A stretch of DNA of 6,438 nucleotides. Source: an uncultured Ruminococcus sp. Lineage in GTDB: Bacteria; Bacillota; Clostridia; Oscillospirales; Ruminococcaceae. Below, piece by piece: positions 5,551 to 6,438 of the stretch (position 1 is the stretch's first letter; every line of letters begins with the position of its first letter). Made by a program: the position numbers and the translations under genes. Location of the stretch: contig CAMWRC010000072.1 in the NCBI GenBank assembly GCA_947176565.1, forward strand, positions 1 to 6,438, given 5' to 3'. Under the pieces are notes generated by a model. It ran no database searches. It saw only the letters and a list, made by a program, of their open reading frames with translations, and was not told the origin of the DNA.

Positions 5551-6330
5551 ATGAAAAATTTTACAGCTCGTCAGAAGGAATGGCACAGGATTTGTGCGGA
5601 AGAAGAAAAATTCTTGAATAAAATAAATTCCGGAAAGAAAATGCATATCAGTCGTATTCTTGATGAAAAGATACCGAAAAAAATCAGGAGCAGTATTGAT
5701 ACGGCATTTTTAAAGGCGTTTTCACTCATTTTTGAAAAAGGCACTGATATAATAGAAAAGACATACGATAAAAAACAGCTTGAAAGAGATTTCAGAATCC
5801 TGCTTAATGCCGACAGATGCTGCAGAAATGAAAAGTCACTGAAAAATATAACACGTCCGGCAGAGCGTTCCGGAAATATAAATATTTTTGTTTCAGGAGC
5901 ATCAGGAATCGGAATGGGACTTTTCGGTGCAGGACTTCCAGATATACCTATATTCACCGGAATGGTGCTGAAATGTATATATGAAATCTCACTCAGATAT
6001 GGTTTCAGATACAACAGTGACGCGGAAAAATATCTTATACTTCTCATAATAGAGGGAGCGGTTTCAGACGGAGAACAGCTTGCCGCTGCCGACAATCGTA
6101 TAGAAGAATTTATCCGCCGTTCAGAAATACCCGACGGCTGTTCTGTCGGACAGCAGACCGCCTCCGCAAGCAGTGCATTGACATCAGCACTTATGTATAC
6201 TAAAATCATACAGGGAATCCCGATAGTAGGGGCGGTAGGCGGAGCTTATGATTTCAAATATATGAAGCGTATTTCAAAGTATGCAAATATAAAATATAGA
6301 AAAAGATTCCTGCTCAGAACAGGAAGATAA
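5551..6330 (+). CDS. EcsC-family protein
   Basis: A 259-residue protein that I assign to the EcsC family (named after EcsC of the Bacillus subtilis ecsABC locus), whose biochemical role is unknown. Family features are a Gly-rich hydrophobic stretch, SGASGIGMGLFGAGLPDIPI (115-134), followed by a helix ending in EISLRYGF, and the C-terminal block GIPIVGAVGGAYDF (222-235) with a basic tail ending YRKRFLLRTGR. The Gly-rich segment could associate with membranes, but no signal peptide is seen. The first 60 residues are charged and helical. ATG 5551 is chosen because AAGGAG (5537-5542) lies 8 bases upstream and the promoter rules out in-frame upstream starts. No ABC transporter genes (ecsA, ecsB) are next to it here, and it has its own promoter and terminator, so it appears monocistronic. 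Confidence 0.8.
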   Translation: MKNFTARQKEWHRICAEEEKFLNKINSGKKMHISRILDEKIPKKIRSSIDTAFLKAFSLIFEKGTDIIEKTYDKKQLERDFRILLNADRCCRNEKSLKNITRPAERSGNINIFVSGASGIGMGLFGAGLPDIPIFTGMVLKCIYEISLRYGFRYNSDAEKYLILLIIEGAVSDGEQLAAADNRIEEFIRRSEIPDGCSVGQQTASASSALTSALMYTKIIQGIPIVGAVGGAYDFKYMKRISKYANIKYRKRFLLRTGR

Positions 6331-6356
6331 CAATATCATTTTATCATATAATTCGA

Positions 6357-6392
6357 AAAAATCCGTCCGGACAGAAGTCAGGACGGATTTTT
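6357..6392 (+). terminator. Rho-independent terminator after the EcsC gene
   Basis: AAAAATCCGTCC (6357-6368) pairs with GGACGGATTTTT (6381-6392), a perfect 12-base stem with a 12-base loop and a closing T-run. It begins 26 bases after the stop codon. Nothing can be recognised in the remaining bases to the right edge. Confidence 0.88.
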
Positions 6393-6438
6393 CAGAAAGT
6401 GAATTTATATCTGAAGGAAAAAACTTATACAATTGATT

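Noticed and set aside
5571..6209. Minus-strand open frame of 212 codons opposite the EcsC gene
   Set aside because: The plus-strand frame has a promoter, ribosome binding site and EcsC motifs; the minus frame has none of these.

Overview
The window looks like a stretch of chromosome from a cellulosome-producing Ruminococcus (Firmicutes, Oscillospiraceae), most like R. flavefaciens. The main reasons are two dockerins of the form GDxNCDG...LNADVDGxxGxSxxDALxIQQxDAG, an adaptor scaffoldin with one cohesin, a Thr-rich linker and a dockerin (ScaC-type), a GH5 subfamily 4-like cellulase, AT-rich intergenic DNA and strong AGGAGG-type ribosome binding sites. The species assignment is inferred from protein features only.

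Layout. Bases 2-121 are the 3' end of a gene whose last 39 residues match the C-terminus of a cobalamin-binding domain (MetH-like). Bases 154-564 encode a small membrane-anchored or lipoprotein-like protein with a transposase-like helix-turn-helix pattern. Bases 565-804 are a regulatory region with a good promoter, a direct repeat, copies of a 9-base motif and a hairpin beside the ribosome binding site. Bases 805-2976 encode a secreted GH5 endoglucanase with two additional probable carbohydrate-binding modules and a dockerin. A strong terminator separates it from 3124-4305, a ScaC-like adaptor scaffoldin. A bidirectional terminator at 4329-4358 lies between that gene and the convergent gene 4408-5199 (minus strand), a secreted CAP/SCP-domain protein with an atypical dockerin. 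Bases 5200-5550 form a divergent regulatory region with a 65-base-period direct repeat and two promoters. Bases 5551-6330 encode an EcsC-family protein, followed by a terminator.

How the genes may work together. Three consecutive genes encode cellulosome parts: an enzyme (GH5), an adaptor (cohesin plus dockerin) and an accessory CAP protein. The enzyme and adaptor dockerins are 47/70 identical by hand alignment, so they probably dock on the same primary scaffoldin. The adaptor would then present a cohesin of different specificity. The CAP protein has a clearly different dockerin, and could be a client of that cohesin; this is a hypothesis. The flanking genes (MetH-like tail, HTH-like membrane protein, EcsC) have no evident link to cellulose breakdown.
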